Assembly: GCA_017503805.1 (NCBI GenBank)
Contig: JAFVSJ010000001.1
Coordinates: 1 to 40,895, forward strand
Origin: Tidjanibacter sp.
Lineage (GTDB): Bacteria > Bacteroidota > Bacteroidia > Bacteroidales > Rikenellaceae
Direction of reading: 5' to 3'
Length of the DNA: 40,895 nucleotides
In this document: positions 16,235-24,753 of the stretch, piece by piece
Layout: each line of letters starts with the position of its first letter
How positions within the stretch are numbered: the first letter of the stretch is position 1
Position numbers and translations under genes: made by a program
Notes under the pieces: model-generated
What the model was told of the DNA's origin: nothing
The model's database searches: none
What the model saw: the letters and a program-made list of their open reading frames with translations, nothing else

Positions 16235-17092
16235 ATGAAAAACAGACTCTTCAACCACATCATAGCCCCTCTGCTCTGGGCAATGCTGGCACTCACTCTG
16301 GGTGCTTGTAGTGCCGAATACTCAGGAGATTACAACCCGATGGGGCCCAATATTGATAGCGAAATATCTGCGACCTACTCCACCACCTTTGGACAGTTGG
16401 ATGCTGCAAGCGAAACCATCATCACCGACAACGGCGAACACTTCACCATAGCGGAGTATGGTTCGCAACTCGCAGGTGTCGACCTTGCACATTACAACGG
16501 TCGCGTATCGTTCAACTACTCGATTTTGGGCGTAGATGCCGCCAACGATGGCTACTTCATCCGACTCAACCGATTCTACAAACTTGTGGTGAAGGATATT
16601 GTTCTGCCCACCAACGAGCAGGCCTCACAGCTCTCCTCACCCCTCTATGAGAGCGTTGCACCCGACACCGAAGAGGAAGAGGAGTTGGAGATAGAGCTCA
16701 TCCTCGAGCAGCCCGCCCTCCCCTATCAGGCCAACGTCAGTGGCGGCTACATCAACATCTACGTCTGCTATCGCAGTGACCTCACCCCCGATATTGTCAC
16801 CCCCGATATGGATCTCTACTGCGACCTGGCAGCCTCGACCGACGATACCCTCTGCTTCCAACTCATCTACCGCAATGTCGACGGATGGGGTGAGCACAAC
16901 TGCTTCCAATGGTTCTCGTTCCGCATCGTCGAGGAGATTATGCCACAGGCCTCCTCGGCACAGCTCTACGCCTTCTATTGGAAGTGGTGGGTGAACGAAC
17001 GTGAGCCCGAAGAGGGCACCGAGGTCTACACAAGCATCCTCCACTCATCGCCCTACGATAATGGTGACAGGATTGTGACAATGGGCTTTTAG
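16235..17092 (+). CDS. NigD-like lipoprotein
   Basis: 285 residues with a lipoprotein signal ending LALTLGAC (Cys25). The first domain (IITDNGEHFTIAEYGSQL, then GRVSFNYSILG and IRLNRFYKLVVKDIV) looks like the OB-fold half of NigD-type proteins, and the second half (GGYINIYVCYR, later CFQLIYRN and WFSFRI) like the beta-sandwich half. An acidic spacer (TEEEEELEIE) separates them. Function of this family is not known beyond being exported lipoproteins, often near sensory or polysaccharide loci. It is third in the sigma-factor operon (65-base gap), so it may be a target of that sigma factor. Confidence 0.65.
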   Translation: MKNRLFNHIIAPLLWAMLALTLGACSAEYSGDYNPMGPNIDSEISATYSTTFGQLDAASETIITDNGEHFTIAEYGSQLAGVDLAHYNGRVSFNYSILGVDAANDGYFIRLNRFYKLVVKDIVLPTNEQASQLSSPLYESVAPDTEEEEELEIELILEQPALPYQANVSGGYINIYVCYRSDLTPDIVTPDMDLYCDLAASTDDTLCFQLIYRNVDGWGEHNCFQWFSFRIVEEIMPQASSAQLYAFYWKWWVNEREPEEGTEVYTSILHSSPYDNGDRIVTMGF

Positions 17093-17189
17093 CCCCACCA
17101 ACCCCTCGCAGGATGCCCCCAACAGGGGTGGCAAAGAGGGAACAAGGGTGGAAAAAAGCGGTTAAAGAAGAAAAAAATCGCTCCATCGC

Positions 17190-17219
17190 TTGCAGATACG
17201 GAAAAAAGCACTACTTTTG
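17190..17219 (+). promoter_or_regulatory. Promoter of the tRNA-Gln gene
   Basis: TTG (17190-17192), 19 bases, TACTTTTG (17212-17219). It stands 10 bases before the mature tRNA 5' end. Confidence 0.75.
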
Positions 17220-17229
17220 TGGTCGCAAT

Positions 17230-17300
17230 TGGGCTGTGGTGTAATGGTAACACAACAGATTCTGGTCCTGTTATTCATGGTTCGAGTCCGTGCAGCCCAA
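17230..17300 (+). tRNA. tRNA-Gln (anticodon CUG)
   Basis: 71 bases. Acceptor TGGGCTG (17230-17236) pairs with CAGCCCA (17293-17299); D arm GGTGT...ACAC; anticodon loop TTCTGGT with CTG as anticodon, reading CAG; T arm CATGG-TTCGAGT-CCGTG. Discriminator A at 17300. CCA is not encoded and must be added. It has its own promoter and terminator, so it is a single-gene unit. Confidence 0.93.
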
Positions 17301-17303
17301 CTC

Positions 17304-17334
17304 AAAGCAGTGCTTACAAAATGAGCACTGCTTT
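17304..17334 (+). terminator. Terminator of tRNA-Gln
   Basis: AAAGCAGTGCT (17304-17314) pairs with AGCACTGCTTT (17324-17334), 11 bp, followed by a T run to about 17338. Confidence 0.92.
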
Positions 17335-17408
17335 TTTTATTCTCCGTATCCCCCACAAAAGAAGTAGTAAAATACAACTATCAATAACCCCCTAAAAACT
17401 CATCTATT

Positions 17409-18896
17409 ATGAAAAAACTTCTTCTCCCACTATTACTCCTTGCCATAGGCGCAGCAACTGTGGCTTGCAGTGAGCACTACGCACCCGGCGAGGGCGACTA
17501 TAACAACGGCACCTATCCGACACCCCCTCCCGCCCCCTCGGGCAATCAGTTCGCCGACTACGGCGAAAACCCCTTCATAGAGACCGCCACACAGCCCAAG
17601 TCCTCCTTCTCGGTGGATGCCGACGGCGCATCCTACGCCACCATCAGGGCACTCATCAACAACGGTCAGGATGTCCCCAAAGAGGCCGTGCGCATCGAGG
17701 AAATGCTCAACTACTTCAACTTCGACTACCCCGATGCCGTCGAACCCCACAAGCTCTCCTTCTCGCACGAGTTGGCCTACTGCCCGTGGGATGGCGAGCA
17801 CCTGCTGCTACGTTTGGGACTCAAGGGACAGGAGATTGCTGTCGAGAATTGGGCTCCCGCAAACTATGTATTCCTCATAGACGTAAGCGGCTCTATGAAC
17901 TCGGCCACCAAACTCGGCCTGCTCAAAAGGGGACTCCTCCTGCTGACCGAGCAACTCCGCCCCGAGGACCGAGTGAGCATCGTGACATACAGCGGCCGAG
18001 TTGACGTGCTGCTCGAAGGCGAGGCCGGCGACAACTACGACGCAATATCGAAGGCCATAGAGCGGCTCAAAGCAGGTGGTGTGACCAATGGTGGCGATGC
18101 CCTCAACACTGCTTATCGCATAGCCAAGTCGTGCTACATCGAAGGTGGCAACAACCGCATCATCGTGGGCACCGACGGTGACTTCAATATGGGTGTCACC
18201 TCGCAGGAGAGTCTGGTGGAGATAGTCAAACGTGAGCTCGAAAACGGCATCTATCTGAGCGTGCTCGGATTTGGACTCGGCAACCTCAACGACTCGATGA
18301 TGGAGCAACTCGCCGCCAATGGCAACGGTGTCTACGACTACATCGACAGCGAGGAGCAGATGATAAAGGTCTTTGCACAGGAGCGCAACCGTATGCAGGC
18401 TGTGACGAAGGATGCCAAAGTGCAGGTGGAGTTCAATCCCGAGTATGTACTCAGCTACCGACTCATCGGCTACGAAAACCGAGTTATGAGCACCGAAGAT
18501 TTTGAGAACGACGAGACCGATGCAGGTGAGATCGGTACCGGTCAGACCATCACCGCACTCTATGAGGTGGTGCCCTTGGTGGGAACCTCTCCCGATATGA
18601 AACTCGCCTCCTGCACGGTGAACTACAAGGATTTGGATGAGAACAACCTGACCTTCCAACACGACATCGACGGCAGCGCAGACTTTGCCAGCCCCGAGCT
18701 GAAGTGGGCCGCATCGCTCGCTGCGTGGGGTATGATTATGCGCGAGTCGCCCTATGCGGGCACTGCCGATATTGCTCTGGTGAAGAGTCTTGCCGAGGCG
18801 GGTGCCGCCTCTGCCTCGGTGGCCAAAGTAGACCCCTACGGTTGGCGCAAAGCACACCTCGAACTGCTGGACAAGTGGATTGCCGCAGAGAAATAG
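17409..18896 (+). CDS. von Willebrand factor A domain lipoprotein (YfbK-like)
   Basis: 495 residues with a lipoprotein signal ending ATVAC (Cys20) and a Pro-rich linker (TYPTPPPAPSG). Residues ~60-120 match the domain N-terminal to vWA in YfbK-type proteins (FSVDADGASYATIRALINNG, then EEMLNYFNFDYP). The vWA domain carries the metal-ion adhesion site DVSGSMNS (Asp near 158), a Thr in GGVTNGGDAL and GTDGDFNMG. The last ~150 residues are the conserved YfbK C-terminal domain ending in WRKAHLELLDKWI. The domain binds protein partners through a divalent metal; partner and role are unknown. It follows the tRNA terminator and is closed by the 18951-18990 hairpin. Confidence 0.9.
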   Translation: MKKLLLPLLLLAIGAATVACSEHYAPGEGDYNNGTYPTPPPAPSGNQFADYGENPFIETATQPKSSFSVDADGASYATIRALINNGQDVPKEAVRIEEMLNYFNFDYPDAVEPHKLSFSHELAYCPWDGEHLLLRLGLKGQEIAVENWAPANYVFLIDVSGSMNSATKLGLLKRGLLLLTEQLRPEDRVSIVTYSGRVDVLLEGEAGDNYDAISKAIERLKAGGVTNGGDALNTAYRIAKSCYIEGGNNRIIVGTDGDFNMGVTSQESLVEIVKRELENGIYLSVLGFGLGNLNDSMMEQLAANGNGVYDYIDSEEQMIKVFAQERNRMQAVTKDAKVQVEFNPEYVLSYRLIGYENRVMSTEDFENDETDAGEIGTGQTITALYEVVPLVGTSPDMKLASCTVNYKDLDENNLTFQHDIDGSADFASPELKWAASLAAWGMIMRESPYAGTADIALVKSLAEAGAASASVAKVDPYGWRKAHLELLDKWIAAEK

Positions 18897-18950
18897 TGCT
18901 GTGGCGAATAGTGTGAGTGCTACGGCATTGGCGTGACCACAGCCTACGAA

Positions 18951-18990
18951 ACACAAACCCCTCTATCCCAACGGATAGAGGGGTTTGTGT
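18951..18990 (+). terminator. Strong bidirectional terminator
   Basis: 18-bp perfect arms, 18951-18968 (ACACAAACCCCTCTATCC) and 18973-18990, loop CAAC. It lies between the convergent vWA lipoprotein and deoxynucleoside kinase genes. Confidence 0.92.
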
Positions 18991-19063
18991 TATCGGTGTA
19001 GAGTCTGTTTCTACGGGCCGACTCAAAAACATCATTGGCTCGGGGCAGGCCTCACGCTCACGT

Positions 19064-19699
19064 TTAGAATCCTATGCTGCGGGTGGCGCGTTCGTCTGCA
19101 AGGTTGAGCTCGTCGAGGTTGCGGATGATGGTCTGTGCCAACTCGGGGTTACCCACAAAGTCCACCTCGTCGATATTGATAGTCAGCAGTTTACCCTTAT
19201 ATGTCGAGATCCACTCATTGTAGCGATTGTTGAGTCGCTCGAGGTACTCGAGGTCGATATTCTTCTCATACTCCCTGCCTCGTTTGAGAATCTGGCGTAC
19301 CAACGTGGGGACACTCGCCTTGAGGTAGATGAGGATGTCGGGTGCGGGCACGAGGTCGGTAGCGAGGGTAAAGATTTTCATATAGGTACCGTAGTCCCTC
19401 GAACTCATAAGCCCCATCTGGTGGAGGTTGCCGGCAAAGATGTGTGCATCCTCGTGGATGGTCCTATCCTGCACCACGTGGCCCGTACTCTCGCGGAGCA
19501 TCTGCAAGGTCTGATTGATGCGACTGCCGAGGAAGAACATCTGGAAGTTGAACGACCAGCGGCTCATATCGTCGTAGAAGTCGGCAATGTAGGGGTTATC
19601 TATATCCTCATAGTAGGCCTTGGCTCCGTAGTGGCCCGAGAGAATCTCGGTCAGCGAGGTCTTGCCGCTGCCGATATTGCCTGCGATAGCTATGTACAT
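19064..19699 (-). CDS. Deoxynucleoside kinase
   Basis: 211 residues. P-loop GNIGSGKTS (7-15 region), YYEDIDNPYIADFYDD near residue 30, the substrate-binding QMFFLGSR helix, and QDRTIHEDAHIFA in place of the usual DRS motif. The lid region LVRQILKRGREYEKNI carries the Arg residues that bind phosphates. It belongs to the dCK/dGK family, which salvages deoxynucleosides with ATP; preference for deoxyadenosine or deoxyguanosine is typical of Bacteroidota members but is not shown here. It is last in the trkA-GH3-kinase series on the minus strand, 105 bases after the GH3 gene. Confidence 0.92.
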   Translation of the reverse strand: MYIAIAGNIGSGKTSLTEILSGHYGAKAYYEDIDNPYIADFYDDMSRWSFNFQMFFLGSRINQTLQMLRESTGHVVQDRTIHEDAHIFAGNLHQMGLMSSRDYGTYMKIFTLATDLVPAPDILIYLKASVPTLVRQILKRGREYEKNIDLEYLERLNNRYNEWISTYKGKLLTINIDEVDFVGNPELAQTIIRNLDELNLADERATRSIGF

Positions 19700-19746
19700 T
19701 GTTACTCGGTGTTATAAAGTGAAAAAAATTAATCGTTCTCTCCCTT

Positions 19747-19793
19747 CGTGAGCTCCGGCTCCCTCACATTGGGGGGACTCCGGCATCCTCACG
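19747..19793. repeat. Short direct repeat inside an inverted repeat
   Basis: Between the GH3 and kinase genes, CTCCGGCTCCCTCAC (19753-19767) is repeated as CTCCGGCATCCTCAC (19778-19792), 13 of 15 identical. The pair is enclosed by CGTGAG (19747-19752) and CTCACG (19788-19793). Confidence 0.6.
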
Positions 19794-19804
19794 TCTGCGC
19801 TCCG

Positions 19805-21358
19805 TTACTCTCCCTCCTTTGGGCCCTCTCCGCCCCTCTTGAGGTCGAACTCTTTGAGTCGCTCAACGTAGGTACGCTCAGCATTCAGGCGCGGAATCTT
19901 TATCTGGCCCCCCAAGCGTCCCTCGCTGCGCAGCAACTCCTCGAAGGTGTCGGGAGCCACTTTGGTGATGGTCGGTGGCAGGAGTGTGAAGTTGTTGCGG
20001 CGCTTGGCAGCATAGTCGGTGTTGACCTCGCAGAGCGCCCTGTCGAGCGCCTCGCCAAAGGCCTCCAGGCTGCTCGGCTCCTTATAGAAGCTCATAACCC
20101 ACTCGTGGGCACCCTTGGCCGACTCGCCCTCAATCTGCCCCATAAATATGGGGGCCATCGTATACTCCCTTATCTCGGCACCCGTAGCGTGGCAAGCTGC
20201 CTCCACTGCCTTCTCGGCATTGTCGATGATAATCTCCTCGCCGAAGGCATTGACAAATAGCTTGGTGCGGCCCGTAAAGCGGAACTTATAGGGCGCAGTG
20301 CTTGTAAACATAATCGTGTCGCCCATCATATAGCGCCACAAACCGTTACTCGAGGTGATAATCAGAGCGTAGTTTTTGCCCTTCTCGACACCCTCCAGCG
20401 GCACTACTCTCGAGTAGTCGCCGAGGTGGTCGGTGGGCAGAAACTCATAGAAGCAGTTGTAGTCGAGCATCAACAACATCTCGTCGGTGTAGGGCTGCTC
20501 GGCAATGCCAAAGAAACCCTCGCTGGCGTTGTAGGTCTCGATATACTTCATCTTATCGGAGGGCAACAGCTTGGCGAACTGCGCCTTGTAGGGCTTGAAG
20601 CTCATACCGCCATGCACAAAAAGTTCCATATTGGGCCACACCTCGAGGATGTTGCTCTTGCCCGTATAGTCGAGGATGCGCTGCATCATCACGAGGTTCC
20701 ACGATGGCACACCGGCAAAGACCCTCACATCCTTCTTGGTCACCTTCTCGCAGATGAGCTGCACCTTCTTGTCGAAGTCGGCAAGCAGAGCGATGCTCTT
20801 ATGGGGCTCACGCACTACACCTCCGATGGCGGGGGTGTTGTCTATGAGGATGCTCGAGAGGTCCCCGATGGGGATGGTGTCGCCCTGCTTCTCGAGCTTC
20901 TTGCTACCGCCGAGGATGAGCGTCTTGCCCAAGTAGGCTCCGCCGTTGGGGTAGAGGTGGGTGTAGATGGCTGCCACATCGAGGGGGCCTTTGATATGCG
21001 AATCACGCAAACCCTGCTTGGTCAGCGGGATGAGTTTGCAGGCGGCACTTGTGGTGCCCGACGAGCGGCTAAACCAACCCACCGGCGTGGGCCAAGTAAC
21101 CCTCTTTTCGCCATTGCGAATACGCTCTACATAGGGGGCCAAGTCGGCATACTCCATCACAGGCACACGCTTGCGGAACTCCTCATAGGGCATTCCGGCG
21201 TGGATGTCGTGTTCGCGACCGAATATGGTGCGTTCACCTGCCTTGATGAGGCGCGCATACTGACGTTGTTGCACCTCTATCGGGTGACTCTTGAAATACT
21301 CTATCGCCCTCAAGCGAGGAGCAAAATAGAGTTGCAAAAATCTGTTTATCAGTTTCAT
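19805..21358 (-). CDS. GH3 auxin-responsive promoter family protein
   Basis: 517 residues covering the whole family length. An adenylating-enzyme fold is indicated by SRSSGTTSAACKLIP (ATP-binding loop, about residue 95), YNASEGFFGIAEQP (second motif, about 275) and LIITSSNGLWRYMMGDTIMF (third motif, about 330). Plant members join amino acids to acyl hormones such as auxin via an acyl-adenylate; the substrate of the widespread Bacteroidota homologues is unknown to me. It lies in a minus-strand series between trkA and the kinase, with gaps of about 100 bases each, so they may be separately transcribed. Confidence 0.9.
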   Translation of the reverse strand: MKLINRFLQLYFAPRLRAIEYFKSHPIEVQQRQYARLIKAGERTIFGREHDIHAGMPYEEFRKRVPVMEYADLAPYVERIRNGEKRVTWPTPVGWFSRSSGTTSAACKLIPLTKQGLRDSHIKGPLDVAAIYTHLYPNGGAYLGKTLILGGSKKLEKQGDTIPIGDLSSILIDNTPAIGGVVREPHKSIALLADFDKKVQLICEKVTKKDVRVFAGVPSWNLVMMQRILDYTGKSNILEVWPNMELFVHGGMSFKPYKAQFAKLLPSDKMKYIETYNASEGFFGIAEQPYTDEMLLMLDYNCFYEFLPTDHLGDYSRVVPLEGVEKGKNYALIITSSNGLWRYMMGDTIMFTSTAPYKFRFTGRTKLFVNAFGEEIIIDNAEKAVEAACHATGAEIREYTMAPIFMGQIEGESAKGAHEWVMSFYKEPSSLEAFGEALDRALCEVNTDYAAKRRNNFTLLPPTITKVAPDTFEELLRSEGRLGGQIKIPRLNAERTYVERLKEFDLKRGGEGPKEGE

Positions 21359-21459
21359 ATTTATTCTCTTCCTAAGTTTCTCTGCTGTAGTTTTGTGGTT
21401 GCAATTGCGGTTAGTAACTTAGGTGTCGTAGAGTTTGACTCTTCTGGTTGGTGTCGTCG

Positions 21460-22800
21460 TTAGTTGAAGAAGCGGCCTATCTTGCTGATGGCCGAGGGGA
21501 GCGAAAAGACCACCACTCGGTCGTAGGCATTAATCTGCGTGGTGCCGTCGACAAGGAATACATTGTCGGCCCTGACCACACCGCCGATGGTTGCACCTGC
21601 GGGGAATCCGAGGTTGGCAACGGGGGCCTTCGTAGCTGGCGAGTTGGGCTTGACGATGAACTCGAGCACCTCGGCCTGCGACCCCCTTAGGCAGCGGATA
21701 GCCTGTACATCGGTATCCATCGTGAAGCGGAAAATGTTGCTGGCGGTGACCATCTTCTTGTTGATGATGGTGTCTATACCTATGCTCTCTGCAAGGTTTA
21801 TATAATTGAGGTTTTCCACCTCGGCGATAACCTTCTTCACACCCATCCTCTTGGCGAGCATTGCGGCCAGAATGTTGGTCTCGCTGCGGCCCGTGACCGC
21901 CACGAAAGCATCCATACTCTGCAATCCCTCCTCGAGCATCGCCTCAATATCTCGACCATCCTCGTTGATAATGAGAGTATCGTCGAGCAACTCGGCAAGT
22001 CTGTAGGCCTTCTCGGCATTGTACTCGACGAGTTTAACATTCCGGTGCTTCTGCAGTTCGAGCGCCACACGCACACCCACCTTGCTACCGCCGAGAATCA
22101 TCACATTCTCCACCTCGATGTCGGTCATACCGCAGAAGGAGACCAATCGAGAGGTGTCGACCACGTTGGAGATGACGTAGATCACATCACCCACGTGATA
22201 GACATCGCCCCCGTGGGGGATGAGTGTCTGCTCATCGCGTGCGATAGCCACAGTGCGGAACGGGATGCCCACAGCCTCCGAATTGAGCTCCTCGACCTTA
22301 TGGTCCACAAAGGGCGAACCCTGGTCGATGCGGAATACGGAGAGTGCGAGTTTGCCGCCCGAGAAATCCACATAGTCGGTTGTGGAGGAGTGACCGAGGA
22401 GGTTGACCACCTCGAGTGCAGCGATCTTCTCGGGGTAGAAGAGGTAGTCGATACCCATATTGATGAATACCTCCTTATTATTGGGTTCGAGGTACTCGTT
22501 GTTGTCGATTCGTGCGATGGTCTTGCGAGCTCCGAGCTGCTTGGCGAGCATTGCGGAGATGATATTTGGGCTCTCCTCTCGATTCACGGCAATGAAGAGG
22601 TCGGCCTTGCGCACGGAGGCTTTTTTGAGAGTAGCAAATGTGGTGCAGTCGCCTTCGATGGCCACCACATCGGAGATGTTCGTCACATTTTCGAGCATCT
22701 TGGGGTCGGAATCAATGACGGTGATTTCGTGGGAGCTTTCGCCCAACATCTTGGCCAAGTGGCTACCCACCTCTCCGGCTCCGGCAATTACGATACGCAT
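21460..22800 (-). CDS. trkA: Trk potassium uptake regulatory protein TrkA
   Basis: 446 residues made of two tandem RCK units. Each has an NAD-binding Rossmann half: MRIVIAGAGEVGSHLAKMLG with VIDSD at the end of strand 2, and VENVMILGGSKVGVRVALEL. Each is followed by a TrkA_C domain (near 145-215 and 370-446). It gates the TrkH/KtrB-type K+ channel from the cytoplasmic face in response to nucleotides. The usual trkH partner is not downstream here; it may be encoded elsewhere. A -7 box at 22913-22920 gives a leader of about 105 bases. Confidence 0.95.
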   Translation of the reverse strand: MRIVIAGAGEVGSHLAKMLGESSHEITVIDSDPKMLENVTNISDVVAIEGDCTTFATLKKASVRKADLFIAVNREESPNIISAMLAKQLGARKTIARIDNNEYLEPNNKEVFINMGIDYLFYPEKIAALEVVNLLGHSSTTDYVDFSGGKLALSVFRIDQGSPFVDHKVEELNSEAVGIPFRTVAIARDEQTLIPHGGDVYHVGDVIYVISNVVDTSRLVSFCGMTDIEVENVMILGGSKVGVRVALELQKHRNVKLVEYNAEKAYRLAELLDDTLIINEDGRDIEAMLEEGLQSMDAFVAVTGRSETNILAAMLAKRMGVKKVIAEVENLNYINLAESIGIDTIINKKMVTASNIFRFTMDTDVQAIRCLRGSQAEVLEFIVKPNSPATKAPVANLGFPAGATIGGVVRADNVFLVDGTTQINAYDRVVVFSLPSAISKIGRFFN

Positions 22801-22912
22801 AGTTCTCTGCTTCTAAAGAAATCTCTATTCACTCTCTTTCTCACCTAACCATCTCCACCTACAGTGGAACTCTCTTCTCAAAAAAATGTGAAGAGTAGGG
22901 TGTAATATCACG

Positions 22913-22920
22913 CAAATGTA
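22913..22920 (-). promoter_or_regulatory. Probable -7 box of trkA
   Basis: TACATTTG on the minus strand. The best upstream TTG is 18 bases away, so the -33 match is imperfect. It is separated by one base from the plus-strand -7 box at 22922-22929. Confidence 0.5.
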
Positions 22921-22921
22921 G

Positions 22922-22929
22922 TAAATTTG
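22922..22929 (+). promoter_or_regulatory. Probable -7 box of the 22960 gene operon
   Basis: TAAATTTG, 30 bases before the ATG at 22960. No TTTG lies at the usual -33 distance. Confidence 0.5.
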
Positions 22930-22959
22930 CACGAGAAACAACCAAAAAAATCGCACTAA

Positions 22960-23229
22960 ATGTCTACTATATTTGTTGTCATCATCATAAGCGTCGCCGT
23001 AGTGGCTTTCTTTATGATAGCCCTCTCACTCACTCAAATGATTAAGGGGCACCCCATTCAGTCGGAGATTTCGACCAATCCGCATATGCAGCAGCGTGGC
23101 ATAAAGTGCGCAATGCAGCAGGAACGCGAGGCCCAACTCGAGGCTATGGGCAAGGAGGGTTGCGACACCAATAGCGAGTGCAACGGCGAGTGTTCGGCCT
23201 GCGGCGCAGTCGACTACCACCATCGTTAG
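22960..23229 (+). CDS. Small membrane protein with a Cys-rich tail
   Basis: 89 residues. One membrane helix at the N-terminus (IFVVIIISVAVVAFFMIALS), then a polar segment and a tail with cysteines spaced C-x6-C-x3-C-x2-C (GCDTNSECNGECSACGAVDY) plus a Cys nearer the middle (GIKCAMQQ), ending in His-His-Arg. Five cysteines and paired His suggest metal binding. I do not recognise the family. The gene has a plausible promoter, is 66 bases upstream of comEC and probably heads that operon. Confidence 0.65.
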   Translation: MSTIFVVIIISVAVVAFFMIALSLTQMIKGHPIQSEISTNPHMQQRGIKCAMQQEREAQLEAMGKEGCDTNSECNGECSACGAVDYHHR

Positions 23230-23295
23230 CCCCCTTTCTCCCCCCCCGAACAGACTCTCTGCGGGCATCAATCCAAACACGCCACCTCCCCGCCT

Positions 23296-24753
23296 ATGCG
23301 CACTCTACCTCCATTTCTAAAGATTCTTCCGCCCGTCATCGTGGGTATCCTACTTGGGCGTTGGATAGATGTGGAGTGGTGGATTGCTGCCATAGCTTCG
23401 TTTGTCTGTCTCTTCTGCGCACTCCTCTGGCACAAGCGCAACATCGGGCAAGTTTACGCCCTCTGCTCGCTTTTATTCTGTGCCCTTACGACAACGCTGA
23501 TGCGAGCTCCCGTCACCGCCACCGCCTACAGCACCATCCACACCACCCAACTCACCACAACATCCCTACCCGAACTCAGAGGCAACAGCTATCAGGCTGA
23601 TGCAAAGGTTGTTATCGATGGCAGACAACGGCTCGTAAGACTCCACACCCCCACCTCCCTACCACTCGAGGTAGGCACTATGGCCACAGCCACAGGTCGG
23701 ATTATTCCTCTCCCCGAGGGGAACTACGGCTCGCTACTCGCACGTCGTGGTTACTACGCCACCCTCCGCATAGACAACCCCTCAGACCTACTCACCGAGG
23801 GTTCCACAAGTTCCATCGCCATAGCCGCCCGCAGAGTGCAGTCACGTCTGCTCGGCCACATCGACAGCCTCCATCTCCCCACTCGAGAGAGCGGAGTGGT
23901 CAAGGCAATGCTACTCGGCTGGCGAGGTGGGATAGAGACCTCTCTCCGAGAAGATTATGCACGCGCAGGAGCCTCGCATCTATTGGCCATATCGGGATTG
24001 CACGTGGGATTCGTAGCACTATTGGTCTGGTGGTTGCTTTGGTTGCTCCCTGCAGCAGGCAGGCGTGGCCACATAGTGCGCAACATTGTAGCCATAGTGG
24101 TGATGGCCGGCTACGCCTTCATCACGGGACTCTCTCCATCGGTTGTGAGGGCCACACTGATGTTCTGCACAGCGCAACTCGCATTCGCATCGGGCCGACC
24201 GGGTATCTCCACCAATACCTTCTGTGCCGCCATAACACTGATGCTGCTCCTTAACCCCAACAACCTCTACGACATCAGCTTCCTACTCTCGGCCACCGCC
24301 GTTGCGGGCATACTCATAGGCTATCAACCCATCTACTCTTTCTTCGTCTCGGACCACACACCTCGAGCTATCGGTTGGCTCATAGGTCTCTTTGTGGTAG
24401 GCTTTTGCGCCACCGCAGCCACCCTCCCCATAGTGTCACACACCTTCGGTACGGTGAGTATCGTGGGGTTGGTGCTCAACCCTGTGGTGGTACTCTGCGC
24501 CGAGCTAATTGTGCTTTGCGGAATAATTTGGGTATCTTTGCCCCTCGGATGGCTCTCCCCTGTGGCCAAGTGGCTCATAGGCGATGCCGCCTCGCTCCAA
24601 AACCGAGTGGTCGAGAAGGCAGCCGAGGCAGAGTGGGCAGCCATAGATGTGGGGCTTCCGCTGTGGGTGGTCCTGCTCTCCTACGCACTCATAGTTGCAG
24701 CTCTCGTCACAGCCGCAGCTCTCAACAACTCCAAACGCTATGCAAAACGATGA
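23296..24753 (+). CDS. comEC: ComEC/Rec2-family competence protein, short form
   Basis: 485 residues. N-terminal hydrophobic helices (ILPPVIVGILLGRW and onward) and an OB-like DUF4131 region lead to the Competence membrane domain, with the signature ASHLLAISGLHVGFVALL (about 228-245), FITGLSPSVVRATLMF and many further helices. ComEC forms the inner-membrane channel that carries single-stranded DNA into the cell during transformation. The protein ends after the membrane domain; the C-terminal metallo-beta-lactamase-type nuclease domain of longer members is absent, and no frameshift is seen downstream. Its last 14 bases overlap the next gene's start. Confidence 0.88.
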   Translation: MRTLPPFLKILPPVIVGILLGRWIDVEWWIAAIASFVCLFCALLWHKRNIGQVYALCSLLFCALTTTLMRAPVTATAYSTIHTTQLTTTSLPELRGNSYQADAKVVIDGRQRLVRLHTPTSLPLEVGTMATATGRIIPLPEGNYGSLLARRGYYATLRIDNPSDLLTEGSTSSIAIAARRVQSRLLGHIDSLHLPTRESGVVKAMLLGWRGGIETSLREDYARAGASHLLAISGLHVGFVALLVWWLLWLLPAAGRRGHIVRNIVAIVVMAGYAFITGLSPSVVRATLMFCTAQLAFASGRPGISTNTFCAAITLMLLLNPNNLYDISFLLSATAVAGILIGYQPIYSFFVSDHTPRAIGWLIGLFVVGFCATAATLPIVSHTFGTVSIVGLVLNPVVVLCAELIVLCGIIWVSLPLGWLSPVAKWLIGDAASLQNRVVEKAAEAEWAAIDVGLPLWVVLLSYALIVAALVTAAALNNSKRYAKR

